Positions 52,359 to 61,616 of a stretch of DNA of 64,000 bases are shown in pieces. Numbering within the stretch: position 1 is the first letter of the stretch; each line of letters opens with the position of its first letter. Source of the DNA: an uncultured bacterium (GTDB taxonomy: Bacteria; Verrucomicrobiota; Verrucomicrobiia; CAIQCK01); contig CAIQCK010000090.1 in assembly GCA_903870275.1 (NCBI GenBank), positions 62,001 to 126,000 on the forward strand, read 5' to 3'. The position numbers and the translations under genes were made by a program. The notes under the pieces were generated by a model, which was not told where the DNA came from, ran no database searches, and saw only the letters and a list, made by a program, of their open reading frames with translations.

Positions 52359-52748
52359 CTATTGGTTCTTCTTCTTCCTCTTGCCGCCGCTGGAATCGCC
52401 ATCGGAGGGCGGGCTACCGACGATGATTTCGTTGGCCAGCATCAGGCCTTTGACGACGGTGAAAGTAATCCGAACCGAATCGCCCTTGAAAACTTGCGCG
52501 GCCATGATCGCTTTGCCGTCGCGCAGGATTTTGGTGCCGGGTTCGATGCTAAAGGTGCCGCTGGGACCCTTGTCGCTGACGATGGTCACGCTGTTGGCCG
52601 ACACGTTTTCCACCGTGCCGCGGATCGGGCTGGTCAGATGCATCGGGTTTGCCGCCGGCGGACGCGCATACACGACGGCCACCACGGGACCACCCACTGC
52701 CAACGCGAGAACGGTTGCCGTCAAAACTGCGACTCGCACGGTTTTCAT
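52359..52748 (-). CDS. Small exported protein, paralog 2, lysine-rich tail
   Basis: The product has 129 residues with a signal peptide ending about VVYARPP. It is close to paralog 1 (SPIRGTVENVSANSVTIVSDKGPSGTFSI, TKILRDGKAIMAAQVFKGD, LANEIIVG) and ends in KRKKKNQ. The DNA upstream of the two genes is also alike (a TATTCAAC stretch and GTGGCCGCGTC), so about 500 bp was duplicated in tandem. It lies 74 bp downstream of the polysaccharide deacetylase start side on the same strand. Confidence 0.65.
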   Translation of the reverse strand: MKTVRVAVLTATVLALAVGGPVVAVVYARPPAANPMHLTSPIRGTVENVSANSVTIVSDKGPSGTFSIEPGTKILRDGKAIMAAQVFKGDSVRITFTVVKGLMLANEIIVGSPPSDGDSSGGKRKKKNQ

Positions 52749-52822
52749 GATCGTCTTCTCCTTGTCGTCGCTCTGTTGTATTCAACGCCGCCAGCAGCGG
52801 TTGGTTTCGGCACGTGGCCGCG

Positions 52823-53533
52823 TCAACCGCCCAGCACGGCGGCCAGATCGGTATCTGGCCCCATCGCGGGGCGCGTGAGCCGGAAAGGATCGTGCGCCGG
52901 CAATGTTACCGGTCCGCCGCCGTAGAGGCAAGCCGCCGCGTAGCCGGTCTTGCGCAAGAGTTCCGTGGTCAGTTCCGGATTCGCGCCGCCGTCGCCGTAG
53001 GGAAAGGCGAACACCTCCACCGGTTTGCCCAGGCCCGCTTCGAGCGCGAGCTTCGACGCGCGGAGTTCCTCTTCCATTTGAGCCGGTGTCAGCTTGGAAA
53101 AAGACGGATGACTGACGGCGTGCGATTGCACCGACACGCCGCTCTGTTCGAGTGCGCGCAAATCGTCCCAGCCGGCCATCGGTTCGTCAGGCTCGTTGCC
53201 GGCGTCGAACGTGTTCATGCCGCCAATGAACGCGGTCGGCATGAACACCATGCCGGGCATGGCGAAGCGCTGGAGGATCGGCATCGCCACGGTGCGCATC
53301 GTGCGGTAGCCGTCGTCGAACGTCAGCAGCAACGCGCGCTCCGGCAGGCTCTCCGGCTCCCGCAGGCCGCGCAGGAACGCCGTGCAGTCAATCGCCTGCC
53401 AGCCGTTGTCGCGCAGCCACGCCAACTGTTTCTCAAAAATGGCCTCGGAGATGTAATACCACGTGTCCCATCCGCCGGGGCCGGCGCCGATCTTGTGGTA
53501 GGAGAGAATCGCGAGTGTGCGTTGGGGCGTCAT
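52823..53533 (-). CDS. Polysaccharide deacetylase (NodB homology domain)
   Basis: The product has 236 residues. Carbohydrate esterase 4 motifs are in place: TFDDG with Asp73 and the metal ligand Asp74, and HAVSH with ligands His138 and His142. FAFPYGDGG follows as motif 3. No signal peptide is seen, and the opening ILSYHKIG resembles deacetylases of exopolysaccharide loci. It removes N- or O-acetyl groups from a glycan. It ends the glycosyltransferase pair: the gene upstream stops 12 bases before its start. Confidence 0.9.
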   Translation of the reverse strand: MTPQRTLAILSYHKIGAGPGGWDTWYYISEAIFEKQLAWLRDNGWQAIDCTAFLRGLREPESLPERALLLTFDDGYRTMRTVAMPILQRFAMPGMVFMPTAFIGGMNTFDAGNEPDEPMAGWDDLRALEQSGVSVQSHAVSHPSFSKLTPAQMEEELRASKLALEAGLGKPVEVFAFPYGDGGANPELTTELLRKTGYAAACLYGGGPVTLPAHDPFRLTRPAMGPDTDLAAVLGG

Positions 53534-53545
53534 GCGTCTCCTCGC

Positions 53546-54673
53546 TCAAGCCAGCGCGCGTTCGAGCAGGCGCGCGGCGACCTTGCGCGCGTCGAAGTGT
53601 TCCTCCGCCAGCGCGCGGGCGAGCCGGCACTGGCGGTCGTAGTTGGCGGCGACGGTTTCGAGGCAGCGCACGGCCTCGTCGGGGGTGCGGAACCGGAACA
53701 TGCCCGCCGCGTCCGGCAGGAGACGGCTGGGGCCGGTGTGTTCAATGACCACCGGTTTGCCGCTGGCCAGATAGCAGAGACTGCGGTCGCTGACCCACGC
53801 GTTTTGCAGGTGCACGCAGGACGGCTTGACGCAGGTGAACTCGCCGCGGGATTGCTGCACGTAACGCCGGTAGTCTGCGGGCGTCGTGACCGCCTGCCGC
53901 GAGTCGCGCAAGCGCCAGCCATGATCGCGAAGCTTTTTTTCCTCGGCGGGATCGCTGCAAGCGTCAGTGGCCAGTTCCAGCGGCGTCTTCACGCGCTGCG
54001 CCACGTCCAGATACGGCTGCCAGGCGGCGCCCTTGGTATTTTCGTAAGTGGTGCCGTCGGCCTCCACCAGCCAGGAGCCGGAATACCAGTGCGCCACCGT
54101 CGTGAACGGCGCCTCCGCCGGCGTGGGACACACCGGCCAGGCGTCGAGCGCGACGCACGGCGGGGTGTATTGCCACGGCAGGCCGGCGTCGGGAAACTTC
54201 GCCGCCGGCGTGCCGACGGTTTCGCCGATGGTGAAGTAAACGTCGTGCGGCGCCACGTTGAGTTGCTTGTGCGTCAGCCAGGTTTGCAGAAGCCCCGGAT
54301 CAATATCCATCTGCGCCGAGCGTCGGAACCGGCGGATGAGTTCCGCCGAGAGATCGTAACGAAAATCCAGCAACAGGTCCGCGTCCTCCACCGCTTCGAG
54401 GCCGGGACAGCCGCTCCATTGCTCCGCCGGCAGCGGCTCACCGGACTGGCGGGTCACGGCGATCGAATGGTCCAATCCAAACGGCTCCAGGCGGCTTCGG
54501 AGCAAATCGAGATTGGCCCGCATCTGGGTCATCGAGTCGGACGGGACGACAATCTCCAGCAGCCACACGTCGCAGCCAAGCGCGCGCAGGCCGAGCGCCC
54601 AGTTGAGGAAAACCCACGCGTGACCGCCGCCCTGCGGATAACCGAGCGTGTAGTAGGAGAGGCAGACGCGCAT
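53546..54673 (-). CDS. GT-B-like glycosyltransferase family protein, paralog 3
   Basis: The product has 375 residues from ATG 54673. It shares the layout of the products at 36431-37591 and 37617-38762: MRVCLSYYTLGYPQGGGHAWVFLNWALGLRALGCDVWLLE at the N-terminus, MDIDPGLLQTWLTHKQ in the middle and SRGEFTCVKPSCVHLQNAWVSDRSLCYLASGKPVVIEHTGPS near the C-terminus. It is co-transcribed with the deacetylase (12-base gap). It is separated from its paralogs by about 15 kb and lies on the other strand, so the glycan locus has probably been rearranged. Confidence 0.7.
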   Translation of the reverse strand: MRVCLSYYTLGYPQGGGHAWVFLNWALGLRALGCDVWLLEIVVPSDSMTQMRANLDLLRSRLEPFGLDHSIAVTRQSGEPLPAEQWSGCPGLEAVEDADLLLDFRYDLSAELIRRFRRSAQMDIDPGLLQTWLTHKQLNVAPHDVYFTIGETVGTPAAKFPDAGLPWQYTPPCVALDAWPVCPTPAEAPFTTVAHWYSGSWLVEADGTTYENTKGAAWQPYLDVAQRVKTPLELATDACSDPAEEKKLRDHGWRLRDSRQAVTTPADYRRYVQQSRGEFTCVKPSCVHLQNAWVSDRSLCYLASGKPVVIEHTGPSRLLPDAAGMFRFRTPDEAVRCLETVAANYDRQCRLARALAEEHFDARKVAARLLERALA

Positions 54674-54751
54674 GGTTATCGGAGCGACGCCAAACCGCGA
54701 TGCGCCGCTGAACACCCAGCCGCAGCACGCCTGACGCGGAATAATTTCCGG

Positions 54752-55186
54752 CTACTTCTTGTCGGCCGTCTTCTTGTCGTCGGCGCCGCCGCCCGTGGTG
54801 AAGTCAATCTTGGTAACGGTGCGCTTGTCGCTGTCCGCTTTGACCGTAAACTCCACGGAGGCCGTATCGCCCTTCTGGACATCCTTCAGTTCGCACGGCT
54901 TGCCATCGCGCGTGAGCTTCGCGCCTTTGACGGAGAAATGAACGTTTTCATGGGGCGTTTTGCCTTTGCTGGCGTTGTTGCCATTGGGGCTCGCCGGCGG
55001 AGGACTCGCCAACTTGACTTCGCCCTTCACGCTCACGTTGTTGGGCCCGATGTTTGTGACAACGCCTTTGAACGGACTTTCGACCTTGGTCGCGTAAGGG
55101 TTGGGTTTGCCGGCAGCCATCGCGTCAACGGCCATCAGACAAAAAGCAGCAACCACAACCATGATAATTGATTTCAAGTATGTCAT
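54752..55186 (-). CDS. Small exported protein, paralog 3
   Basis: The product has 144 residues with a signal peptide (MTYLKSIIMVVVAAFCLMAVDAMAAG) behind AGGAGAAG. The core SPFKGVVTNIGPNNVSVKGEV and AKLTRDGKPCELKDVQKGD aligns with paralogs 1 and 2, with an added Pro/Ser/Asn linker between the halves. It ends DDKKTADKK, a weaker version of the basic tail. It lies upstream of the GT-B-like and deacetylase genes on the same strand, which ties the family loosely to the glycan locus. Function is unknown. Confidence 0.65.
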   Translation of the reverse strand: MTYLKSIIMVVVAAFCLMAVDAMAAGKPNPYATKVESPFKGVVTNIGPNNVSVKGEVKLASPPPASPNGNNASKGKTPHENVHFSVKGAKLTRDGKPCELKDVQKGDTASVEFTVKADSDKRTVTKIDFTTGGGADDKKTADKK

Positions 55187-55300
55187 AAGGGCTTCTCCTA
55201 GTCGGGCCGTTTCATACGACGACGCGCGCCGCGTGTCCACTCAAAAAGTCTCGCTCAAATCTGCTCGATTCGACGCCCCGCCGGCGGCATCCTTCGCCGC

Positions 55301-55729
55301 ATGTCCGGCTGGTGGCATCGTTTCCGAAATCCAGCGGCGCCCGGCGCGCCGGCGCATCTCGTCAAAGGCGAGCGCGGCGAGCGGGCCGCCGCCCGTCATC
55401 TGCGGCAGCGCGGTTACAGAATCCTCACCCGCCGGTTTCGCGGCAAACACGGCGAGATTGACCTCGTGGCGCGCGACCACGAGGTGCTGGCGTTTGTGGA
55501 AGTGAAAACGCGCGGCAGCGACCGGTTCGGCGCGGCCGCCGGCGCGGTGGACCACGAGAAGCGCGTGCATCTGATCAGTTGCGCCGGCGAATACCTGCGG
55601 CTGCTCGGCAACCCGCGCATCCCGGTGCGTTTCGATGTCGTGGAGGTTTACATGGACGACGCAGGAGAGCCGCGCGAGGTGCGCTTGATTCAGGGGGCGT
55701 TCGAGATGCGCCAGCCGGTCAGTGATTGA
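55301..55729 (+). CDS. yraN: YraN family endonuclease-like protein (UPF0102)
   Basis: The product has 142 residues. Family motifs are GERGERAAARHL with Glu24, GEIDLVARD with Asp54, and FVEVKTR with Glu67 and Lys69, forming a PD-(D/E)xK nuclease core of the Holliday-junction-resolvase-like type. The biological role of YraN is not settled; links to DNA processing are proposed. It is convergent with the next gene, with nine bases between stops, and divergent from the small exported protein gene. Confidence 0.92.
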   Translation: MSGWWHRFRNPAAPGAPAHLVKGERGERAAARHLRQRGYRILTRRFRGKHGEIDLVARDHEVLAFVEVKTRGSDRFGAAAGAVDHEKRVHLISCAGEYLRLLGNPRIPVRFDVVEVYMDDAGEPREVRLIQGAFEMRQPVSD

Positions 55730-55738
55730 GACGGCTCT

Positions 55739-56755
55739 TCAGAAATTGAATTGGTCCACTTTTTCCGCCGTGATGATCATCGGCTCGCCGAGCAGGATTT
55801 CGCGGTTCTTGATCGGTTTGTTCACTGTCTCGGCGCGGGTCTGGCTGCCAACGATTTCGGTTTGGTTGAAACTGATCTCGCTGGCGTCCTCGCGCAAATC
55901 ACCCTTGATTGTTTGCGCCGCCACTTGAACCGCGAGATATCCGAGGTCCGTCGGATTCCACGCCACGAACGCCGGCACTATGCCGGCCTTTACCAACGGG
56001 CGCGCGCTGTTGGGCAGGCCGATGCCCGTGACAAACCGCCGCTGGCCGCCGGATTTCACTGCTTCCGCCGCGCTCACGAGCAAGTCGGGCGTCAACGCCA
56101 CGATGCCGGTCACCTCCGGATTCTTGCTCAACACCTGCTGCGTCGCGGTGTAAGCGGCCTTGGCGTCTTCACAACGCTGAATATCCTTGAGTTGCATCAT
56201 CGGGCACGTCTTGCCGATGTATTCCCGCATCTTCTGGATCCAAAGCTGTTGGCGCGTCGCGGCGCTCGTGCTGGCGATGATCGCGATTTGCGCCTTCGGG
56301 CCGGCGGACGACACGAGGCTGTCAACCAGGCCGCGCACCACCGCCTCGTCGCTCGCCGGCTTCACAAACCATTCGCGCCCGCTGCGCTTCGGGTCGGCGT
56401 CGGTGTCGAACGTGATCACATGCACGCCGTTCTCCCTCGCGCGCTTGAGGGCCGGCGCCAGCGCCTTGGCTTCGTGCGGCGCGATCACGATCGCGTCCAT
56501 CCGGCGCGTCACCAAACCGTCCACCACGCCGATCTGCTCCTCCACGGAGGCGTCCATGGGCGCTTCGAGGAAAAACTGCACGCCCAGCTCCTTCGCCGCC
56601 TCCTGACCGCCGCGGGCGCACGCGGCGAAGTAGGCGTCGCCTTTCACTTTCACCACCATCGCGACGCGCAAGGCCGGCGGCGGTGTTGGCCGGTCGCACC
56701 CGCCCAGCAACGCGCACACGGCAACCCACACACCGACATGAAATCTTGCGGACAT
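55739..56755 (-). CDS. Sugar-binding periplasmic lipoprotein (PBP1, RhaS/LsrB-like)
   Basis: The product has 338 residues. A lipoprotein signal ends in LLGGC with Cys20 as the lipid site. The rest is a type I periplasmic binding fold: VAMVVKVKGDAYFAACARGGQEAAKELG, IVIAPHEAKALAPALKRARENGVHVITFDTDAD, VALTPDLLVSAAEAV and PTDLGYLAVQVAAQTI, as in rhamnose or autoinducer-2 binders of ABC importers. No permease or ATPase gene is adjacent, so it is either an orphan receptor or its transporter lies elsewhere. Confidence 0.85.
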   Translation of the reverse strand: MSARFHVGVWVAVCALLGGCDRPTPPPALRVAMVVKVKGDAYFAACARGGQEAAKELGVQFFLEAPMDASVEEQIGVVDGLVTRRMDAIVIAPHEAKALAPALKRARENGVHVITFDTDADPKRSGREWFVKPASDEAVVRGLVDSLVSSAGPKAQIAIIASTSAATRQQLWIQKMREYIGKTCPMMQLKDIQRCEDAKAAYTATQQVLSKNPEVTGIVALTPDLLVSAAEAVKSGGQRRFVTGIGLPNSARPLVKAGIVPAFVAWNPTDLGYLAVQVAAQTIKGDLREDASEISFNQTEIVGSQTRAETVNKPIKNREILLGEPMIITAEKVDQFNF

Positions 56756-56846
56756 TGGTTACAGGATACCGGTTGGCGGCGAAAAAGAAAGTTTGGATAT
56801 TGCCGCCGTTACTTTCTATGCTGTGCGCCGCTCGTCAGGAGTCGCC

Positions 56847-58010
56847 ATGCTCATTCGAGGCCAACACATCGCCACCGGTCAGGTCGTGGACGTTCTCGTC
56901 AACGACGCCAGCGGCCTTATCACCGATGTGGCGCCGCCTGATCCCGCGCGCACGCCGGATGCCGGCAATAGCGGGCTTCTCATTGCGCCCGGTCTCCTCG
57001 ACATCCACATCAACGGTTTCGCCGCCGTGGATTTCCAGAATCCGGCTCTGACCGCCGACGATCTGGGCCGCGCCACGCTGGAGCAACTCCGCCACGGCAC
57101 CACGCAATACCTCGTCACCATCGTCAGCGAAACGCGCGACCGCATGATCGCGTGTTTCCGCGCCGTGTCGCGCGCGCTGGATCGGCGGCCGGAACTGGCG
57201 CGCGCGGTGCCGGGTTTTCACGTCGAAGGGCCGTATCTCTCCGCCGAGGAGGGCCCGCGCGGCGCGCATCTCCGCGAGGTGCTGCGAGCGCCATCGTGGG
57301 AAGAATTCCAGCAGTTTCAGGAAGCCGCCGGCGGGCGCATCCGGCTCATCACTGTCGCGCCGGAGCTGCCGGGCATGACGCGCTTCATCGAGCAAGCCAC
57401 CGCCTCGGGCGTCGTGGTCGGGATGGGCCACACCGCGGCCAGCGCGCAGCAGATCGCCGATGCCGTGGCGGCCGGCGCGACGGTGTCCACGCATCTCGGC
57501 AACGGCAGCCACGCCGTGCTGCCGCGCCACGCCAATTACATCCAGGCCCAACTCGCCGAGGACCGCTTGAAGGCCACGTTCATCGCGGACGGCCACCATC
57601 TGCCGCCCTACGTGGTGAAGAATTTCATCCGCGCCAAGGGCGTCGCGCGCTCGATCCTCGTCACCGACGCCGTGCCGCCCGCCGGCATGCCGCCGGGCAT
57701 CTATCGTTACGGCCGTGTGGAGGTGGAAGCCAAACCCGGCGGCTTGATCTGCCTGCCGGGCACGCCTTACCTCTTCGGCGCGGCGACGACGCTGGAAAAG
57801 TGCGTCTCCAACGTTGTGGCGTGGGCCGGCGTCTCGCTCGCCGACGCCGTGACGATGGCCACCGACCATCCGGCGCGGCTGCTCGGCCTTGCGCCGCGCG
57901 TGCTGGAGAAGGGTGCCCCGGCCGATCTCATCGTGTTCGCGTGGGAAGACGGCCAAATCCGCGTCACCGACGCCGTGGCCGGCGGCAAACGTTTTTCCTC
58001 GACGCCATAA
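56847..58010 (+). CDS. nagA: N-acetylglucosamine-6-phosphate deacetylase
   Basis: The 387-residue length matches NagA. The start ATG 56847 follows CAGGAGTCGCC. Amidohydrolase motifs are APGLLDIHINGF at about 48-59, FHVEGPYLS with the metal-ligand glutamate near 125, GMGHTAAS, THLGNGSH, and ILVTDAVPP with the catalytic aspartate. The enzyme removes acetate from GlcNAc-6-phosphate in amino-sugar recycling. The usual HxHG is HIN here (DIHING), seen in several NagA relatives. No nagB is nearby. The HEAT-repeat gene starts 25 bases later. Confidence 0.9.
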   Translation: MLIRGQHIATGQVVDVLVNDASGLITDVAPPDPARTPDAGNSGLLIAPGLLDIHINGFAAVDFQNPALTADDLGRATLEQLRHGTTQYLVTIVSETRDRMIACFRAVSRALDRRPELARAVPGFHVEGPYLSAEEGPRGAHLREVLRAPSWEEFQQFQEAAGGRIRLITVAPELPGMTRFIEQATASGVVVGMGHTAASAQQIADAVAAGATVSTHLGNGSHAVLPRHANYIQAQLAEDRLKATFIADGHHLPPYVVKNFIRAKGVARSILVTDAVPPAGMPPGIYRYGRVEVEAKPGGLICLPGTPYLFGAATTLEKCVSNVVAWAGVSLADAVTMATDHPARLLGLAPRVLEKGAPADLIVFAWEDGQIRVTDAVAGGKRFSSTP

Positions 58011-58035
58011 GCCGGTTGGTGAAGCCTATAAAACA

Positions 58036-59685
58036 ATGGACAAACAACTTCAAACCATCGTCGCGCTGCTTGGCAGCGATGTTCCGCACCGCCGCCTTGC
58101 CGCCGTCGTCGTGCTCGGCGAACTCGCGCCGCCCGACGCCGACGTCGTGCGCTCGCTCGGCGCCGCCCTCGGCCACGCCGACGAAACGCTCACCCGCGAG
58201 ATCGTCACCGCCCTCGGCCGCACGCGTCACAAGACGGCGTTCCCGTATCTGCTGCCGCTGCTGCTCAACGCCCCGCCCGCGCTCCGCGACGCCGCTGCAA
58301 AGGCGCTCGCGCAGCTCAAGATGGACATCGAAGCCGAGCTGGAAAAAGTGTGGGCGAAGGCCGCGACGGTCCAGAAGCTCGCGTTGATGGACGTCTTCGC
58401 GCGGCTCCACAGCGACGGCGCGACGCGGTTCCTGTTGACCGGCCTGTTCGATCCCGACTTCGAGATGGTCAAGGCCATCTGTGGCGCGATCCGCCGCCAC
58501 ATTAGCGACGCCAACGAGGAGGAGCGGAAGGATTTGTTCAAACAGATCGCCAGTTTCCTCAAAACGCCGCGCGTGAAGAAGGACATGCGCGCCACGACGT
58601 CCTGCCTGATCCTGCTCGGCAGCCTCGGCAATCCCGCGGCGCGCCCGCTGTTGCTGGAGTACATCGAGCCGAAACAGGTGCCGTTCGTCCGGCGCAACGC
58701 ATTGCAGTCGCTCGCCAATCTCAGCCGCGAGGGCACGGGCCTGGACACGATGATCAAGAAGGTGCTGCCGCTGCTCAAGGAGGAGGATCGCGAGAACGTT
58801 GTCAGCCCGGCGATCGCGCTCCTCGCGCCGCTGGAGTTTCCGGCCAACACCGTCGGCGATCTGGAGAAGCTCGCCAAGAGCGAGAACGCCGAGGTCCGCC
58901 GCTTCGCCGTGCGCAAGCTCGGCCACCAGTCGGGCAAGAAGATCGTGGGCTCGATGCTCGACTGGCTGAGCGACGCCGACCAGGAGATCCGCGACATCGC
59001 CGCGAAGGCGCTCTGCCGTATCGAGGACGCGGCGCAGCCGTTGCTGGAGAAGCTCGGCAAGATCACCAACGCCGACGACGCGTGGAACGTCGTCAAGTTG
59101 CTGAAGCCGCACGCCGAACGGTTCGCCAAGAACGAGAAGAAGAAGCTCGCCGCGCGCTGCCTCGAACTGCTGGAGAAGAACGATCCGCGCGTTCCCGCCT
59201 ACACGTGGCTGCTTCGCAACGTGGACGCCGCCGGCTTCAACGCCGAGGTCGCCGAGGCTGGCGAGGATCTTCGCAAGCGCAAGAAATTCGCCGCCGCCGT
59301 GCAGGCGCTGCGCCAGCTCGCCAACACGGAATTGTTTACCCCGACGGTGCGCTACCAGCTCAGCTTCAGCGGACTGAAAACTTCCACGAAGGACCTTTCG
59401 CCCGGCCGGCGCGGTGAGGACCCGTGTCTGCGCGGGTTCGCGGCGCTCCTGCGCGACCCGTCGTTCAAGCTGCTCGATTGCTTTGCCAAGGACAAGAAGC
59501 TGCTGGAGCCGGAAGACCTTTTCTATATCGGCTTCCACTTCGCCGAAAGCGCGCTCGGCCACGAGCGGCAGTTCAGCCAGCAGGTCTTTGAGTTCGTCAT
59601 CAAGACCTGGCCGAAGAGCGAGCAGGCCAAGGCCGCCAAGAACAAGCTCAAGACGGAAGGCAAGGCCGGGGACGCGACCGCATAA
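58036..59685 (+). CDS. HEAT-repeat protein
   Basis: The product has 549 residues, all helical, with recurring units of about 35 residues: RRLAAVVVLGELAPPDADVVRSLGAAL, DAAAKALAQLKMD, VRRFAVRKLGHQSGKKIVGSMLDWL and EIRDIAAKALCRIED. There are no membrane segments or signal peptide, so a cytoplasmic scaffold is expected. The C-terminal third (about 400-549) departs from the repeat and contains FYIGFHFAESALGHERQFSQQVFEFV, resembling a TPR-like end. Many Verrucomicrobia and Planctomycetes carry such proteins of unknown role. It is probably co-transcribed with nagA. Confidence 0.8.
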   Translation: MDKQLQTIVALLGSDVPHRRLAAVVVLGELAPPDADVVRSLGAALGHADETLTREIVTALGRTRHKTAFPYLLPLLLNAPPALRDAAAKALAQLKMDIEAELEKVWAKAATVQKLALMDVFARLHSDGATRFLLTGLFDPDFEMVKAICGAIRRHISDANEEERKDLFKQIASFLKTPRVKKDMRATTSCLILLGSLGNPAARPLLLEYIEPKQVPFVRRNALQSLANLSREGTGLDTMIKKVLPLLKEEDRENVVSPAIALLAPLEFPANTVGDLEKLAKSENAEVRRFAVRKLGHQSGKKIVGSMLDWLSDADQEIRDIAAKALCRIEDAAQPLLEKLGKITNADDAWNVVKLLKPHAERFAKNEKKKLAARCLELLEKNDPRVPAYTWLLRNVDAAGFNAEVAEAGEDLRKRKKFAAAVQALRQLANTELFTPTVRYQLSFSGLKTSTKDLSPGRRGEDPCLRGFAALLRDPSFKLLDCFAKDKKLLEPEDLFYIGFHFAESALGHERQFSQQVFEFVIKTWPKSEQAKAAKNKLKTEGKAGDATA

Positions 59686-59726
59686 TCGGCCGCCATCGCC
59701 GCCGCCGCGGATGGAAGGATTGCATC

Positions 59727-61499
59727 ATGCCAGCCAAAAAAACGAAGTCCCGCAAGCCGGCAAAAAAAGCCGCCGCGCCGCCGGCACAAAATCCCATCCT
59801 TGCGGAAATTTTCGCCCGCACGCGCACGCCGGAGTTCGAGCGGTATCTGAAAAATCTCATTGTTGAGATCTGCAAATTCAACACGACGCCGAACCCCGAC
59901 GTGTCGGTGATGCGCAAGGCGGAGGATGGCTGTTTCCGGATCATCGAGCGCGAGCTGGGCGGCGTCCGCTTCGCCGGCGCGCGCATCGAGCGGCGGCCGA
60001 TCAATCCCGCGATTCAGTCGCATCCGAATTACTCGCTGCTGCACTTCACCAAGACGCCGCAGCGGCCGGCCGGCCTGACGCCGGAGGAAACCTACGCCGG
60101 CCGCGGCAACCTGCTGTATATCATCCCCGGCGCGGGCGGCGGTGGCGGGCAATCGGTGGCGGTGAACAGCCACGTGGATGTCGTGGCGCCGTATTTTCCG
60201 CCGCGCGCGGAAGGCAAGCTCGTCCACGGCCGCGGCTCGGCCGACGACAAGGGGCCGACCCTTTGCGCGGTCGCGGCGCTGAAGGTTCTCTCCGAGGTCA
60301 TGGCCAAGGCCGGCCTGAAGTGGAACAAGAACGTCGTCGTGATGACCGTCGTCGAGGAGGAAACCGGCGGCAACGGTTCGCTCTCGCTCGCGTTGGACCG
60401 CGACTTGAAGAAACTCTACGACACCATGATGGTGCTGGAGATCACCAACCTCAAGCTCCACCCGGCCAACCGCGGCGCAGTCTGGTATCGCGCCGACCTG
60501 AAGAAAGCCGGGGACGCGTCGCTGTTCGAGATGGCCGCGTTCGTGAACGAGGAGATGGAGAAGGAAGGCGCCGCGATCCGCGCCGAAAGCCGCCACGATC
60601 TTTTCCCGCAGCGGCCGGTGCAAACCTGTCACGGCATCATCGGCTCCTTCGGCGAGCATCCGAGCCGCATCTGCGGCGAAGTGAACTTCACGATCCAGTT
60701 CGGCGGCGCGCCCAGTCCAAAGACCGAGTTGCTCGTGCGCGACTGTCTCGAAACCGGGCTCGCCGCCTACACCGGACTCTACGGCGACAAGAGCAAGGTT
60801 ATCGAAGCCGCGACCGGCAAACCGATGGTGCCGATCCATTATGATTTCGCCCGCGAAGGCAACGGCTTCCGCGTGACCGTGCACGGCGCGACCGGCCACA
60901 TGGGCGCGATCCGCGAGCGCGACGGCGCGATCACGAAGATGGCGCACCTGGTTCGCAGCCTGGCGCAGTCGCGGCGGAGGATTGAAGCCGTGGCCGGCGG
61001 CCCGATGCGGCTGGAGCTGGGCGGCAAGCCATACGGCGACGCGCTGGTCCTCGAAGGCGGCCAGGGGTTCGTGCCGACTCACGACATCCGCGAGGTCATG
61101 GACCGGATGCGCCAGGCGGCGCAACGCGGGGCCGAAACCTATCTGCGGCGGCTCGGCCGGCCGGAGCGCGGCGAGGACGTGGTGCGCGTCACCTACGAGA
61201 AGCTGCACAACGTCGCGTTCGACGGCGACCCCGATTCGCCCTCGATGCGCAACGCCATCGGCGCGGCGAAGGACGTCGGCATCTGGAAGGACGAGCCAAT
61301 CCTCGGCTGGACGGTGTCGTGCGACTCGCGGCTTTTTGCCACCGAGTATCCCGGCATGCCCGTGCTGACCTTCGGCCCCGGCACGCTGGCCCACGCGCAC
61401 TCCGACCAGGAGCAGCTCGCGCTGGATGAGGCGCGCGCGGCGGTGGAATTTTTGGCGGTGTTTCTCCTGAAGCAAACCGGCACGATGCCGGCCGCGTAA
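59727..61499 (+). CDS. M20-family metallopeptidase
   Basis: The product has 590 residues, longer than usual (about 400-480). A Lys/Ala-rich N-terminal tail (residues 1-20) precedes the catalytic domain. Zinc-site motifs are VNSHVDVVAP with His149 and Asp151, GRGSADDKGP with the bridging aspartate near 173, and VVEEETGGNG with the catalytic glutamate at 211-212. The dimerisation domain lies around 380-470 (VHGATGHMGA), and FGPGTLAHAHSDQEQ carries the last zinc histidine. The family removes amino acids from peptides or acyl groups from amino acids; the substrate is unknown. No signal peptide. Confidence 0.88.
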   Translation: MPAKKTKSRKPAKKAAAPPAQNPILAEIFARTRTPEFERYLKNLIVEICKFNTTPNPDVSVMRKAEDGCFRIIERELGGVRFAGARIERRPINPAIQSHPNYSLLHFTKTPQRPAGLTPEETYAGRGNLLYIIPGAGGGGGQSVAVNSHVDVVAPYFPPRAEGKLVHGRGSADDKGPTLCAVAALKVLSEVMAKAGLKWNKNVVVMTVVEEETGGNGSLSLALDRDLKKLYDTMMVLEITNLKLHPANRGAVWYRADLKKAGDASLFEMAAFVNEEMEKEGAAIRAESRHDLFPQRPVQTCHGIIGSFGEHPSRICGEVNFTIQFGGAPSPKTELLVRDCLETGLAAYTGLYGDKSKVIEAATGKPMVPIHYDFAREGNGFRVTVHGATGHMGAIRERDGAITKMAHLVRSLAQSRRRIEAVAGGPMRLELGGKPYGDALVLEGGQGFVPTHDIREVMDRMRQAAQRGAETYLRRLGRPERGEDVVRVTYEKLHNVAFDGDPDSPSMRNAIGAAKDVGIWKDEPILGWTVSCDSRLFATEYPGMPVLTFGPGTLAHAHSDQEQLALDEARAAVEFLAVFLLKQTGTMPAA

Positions 61500-61616
61500 G
61501 TCGCCGGGAGTTGATCCTCACTTCCTTCCGGCGGCGGCAGGTGAACACGGGGGCTGTGTTGACAGGGGCGGAATCCCGGCTAGGTTCCGTTTGCCCGGTC
61601 AACAGGAGACAACGCC

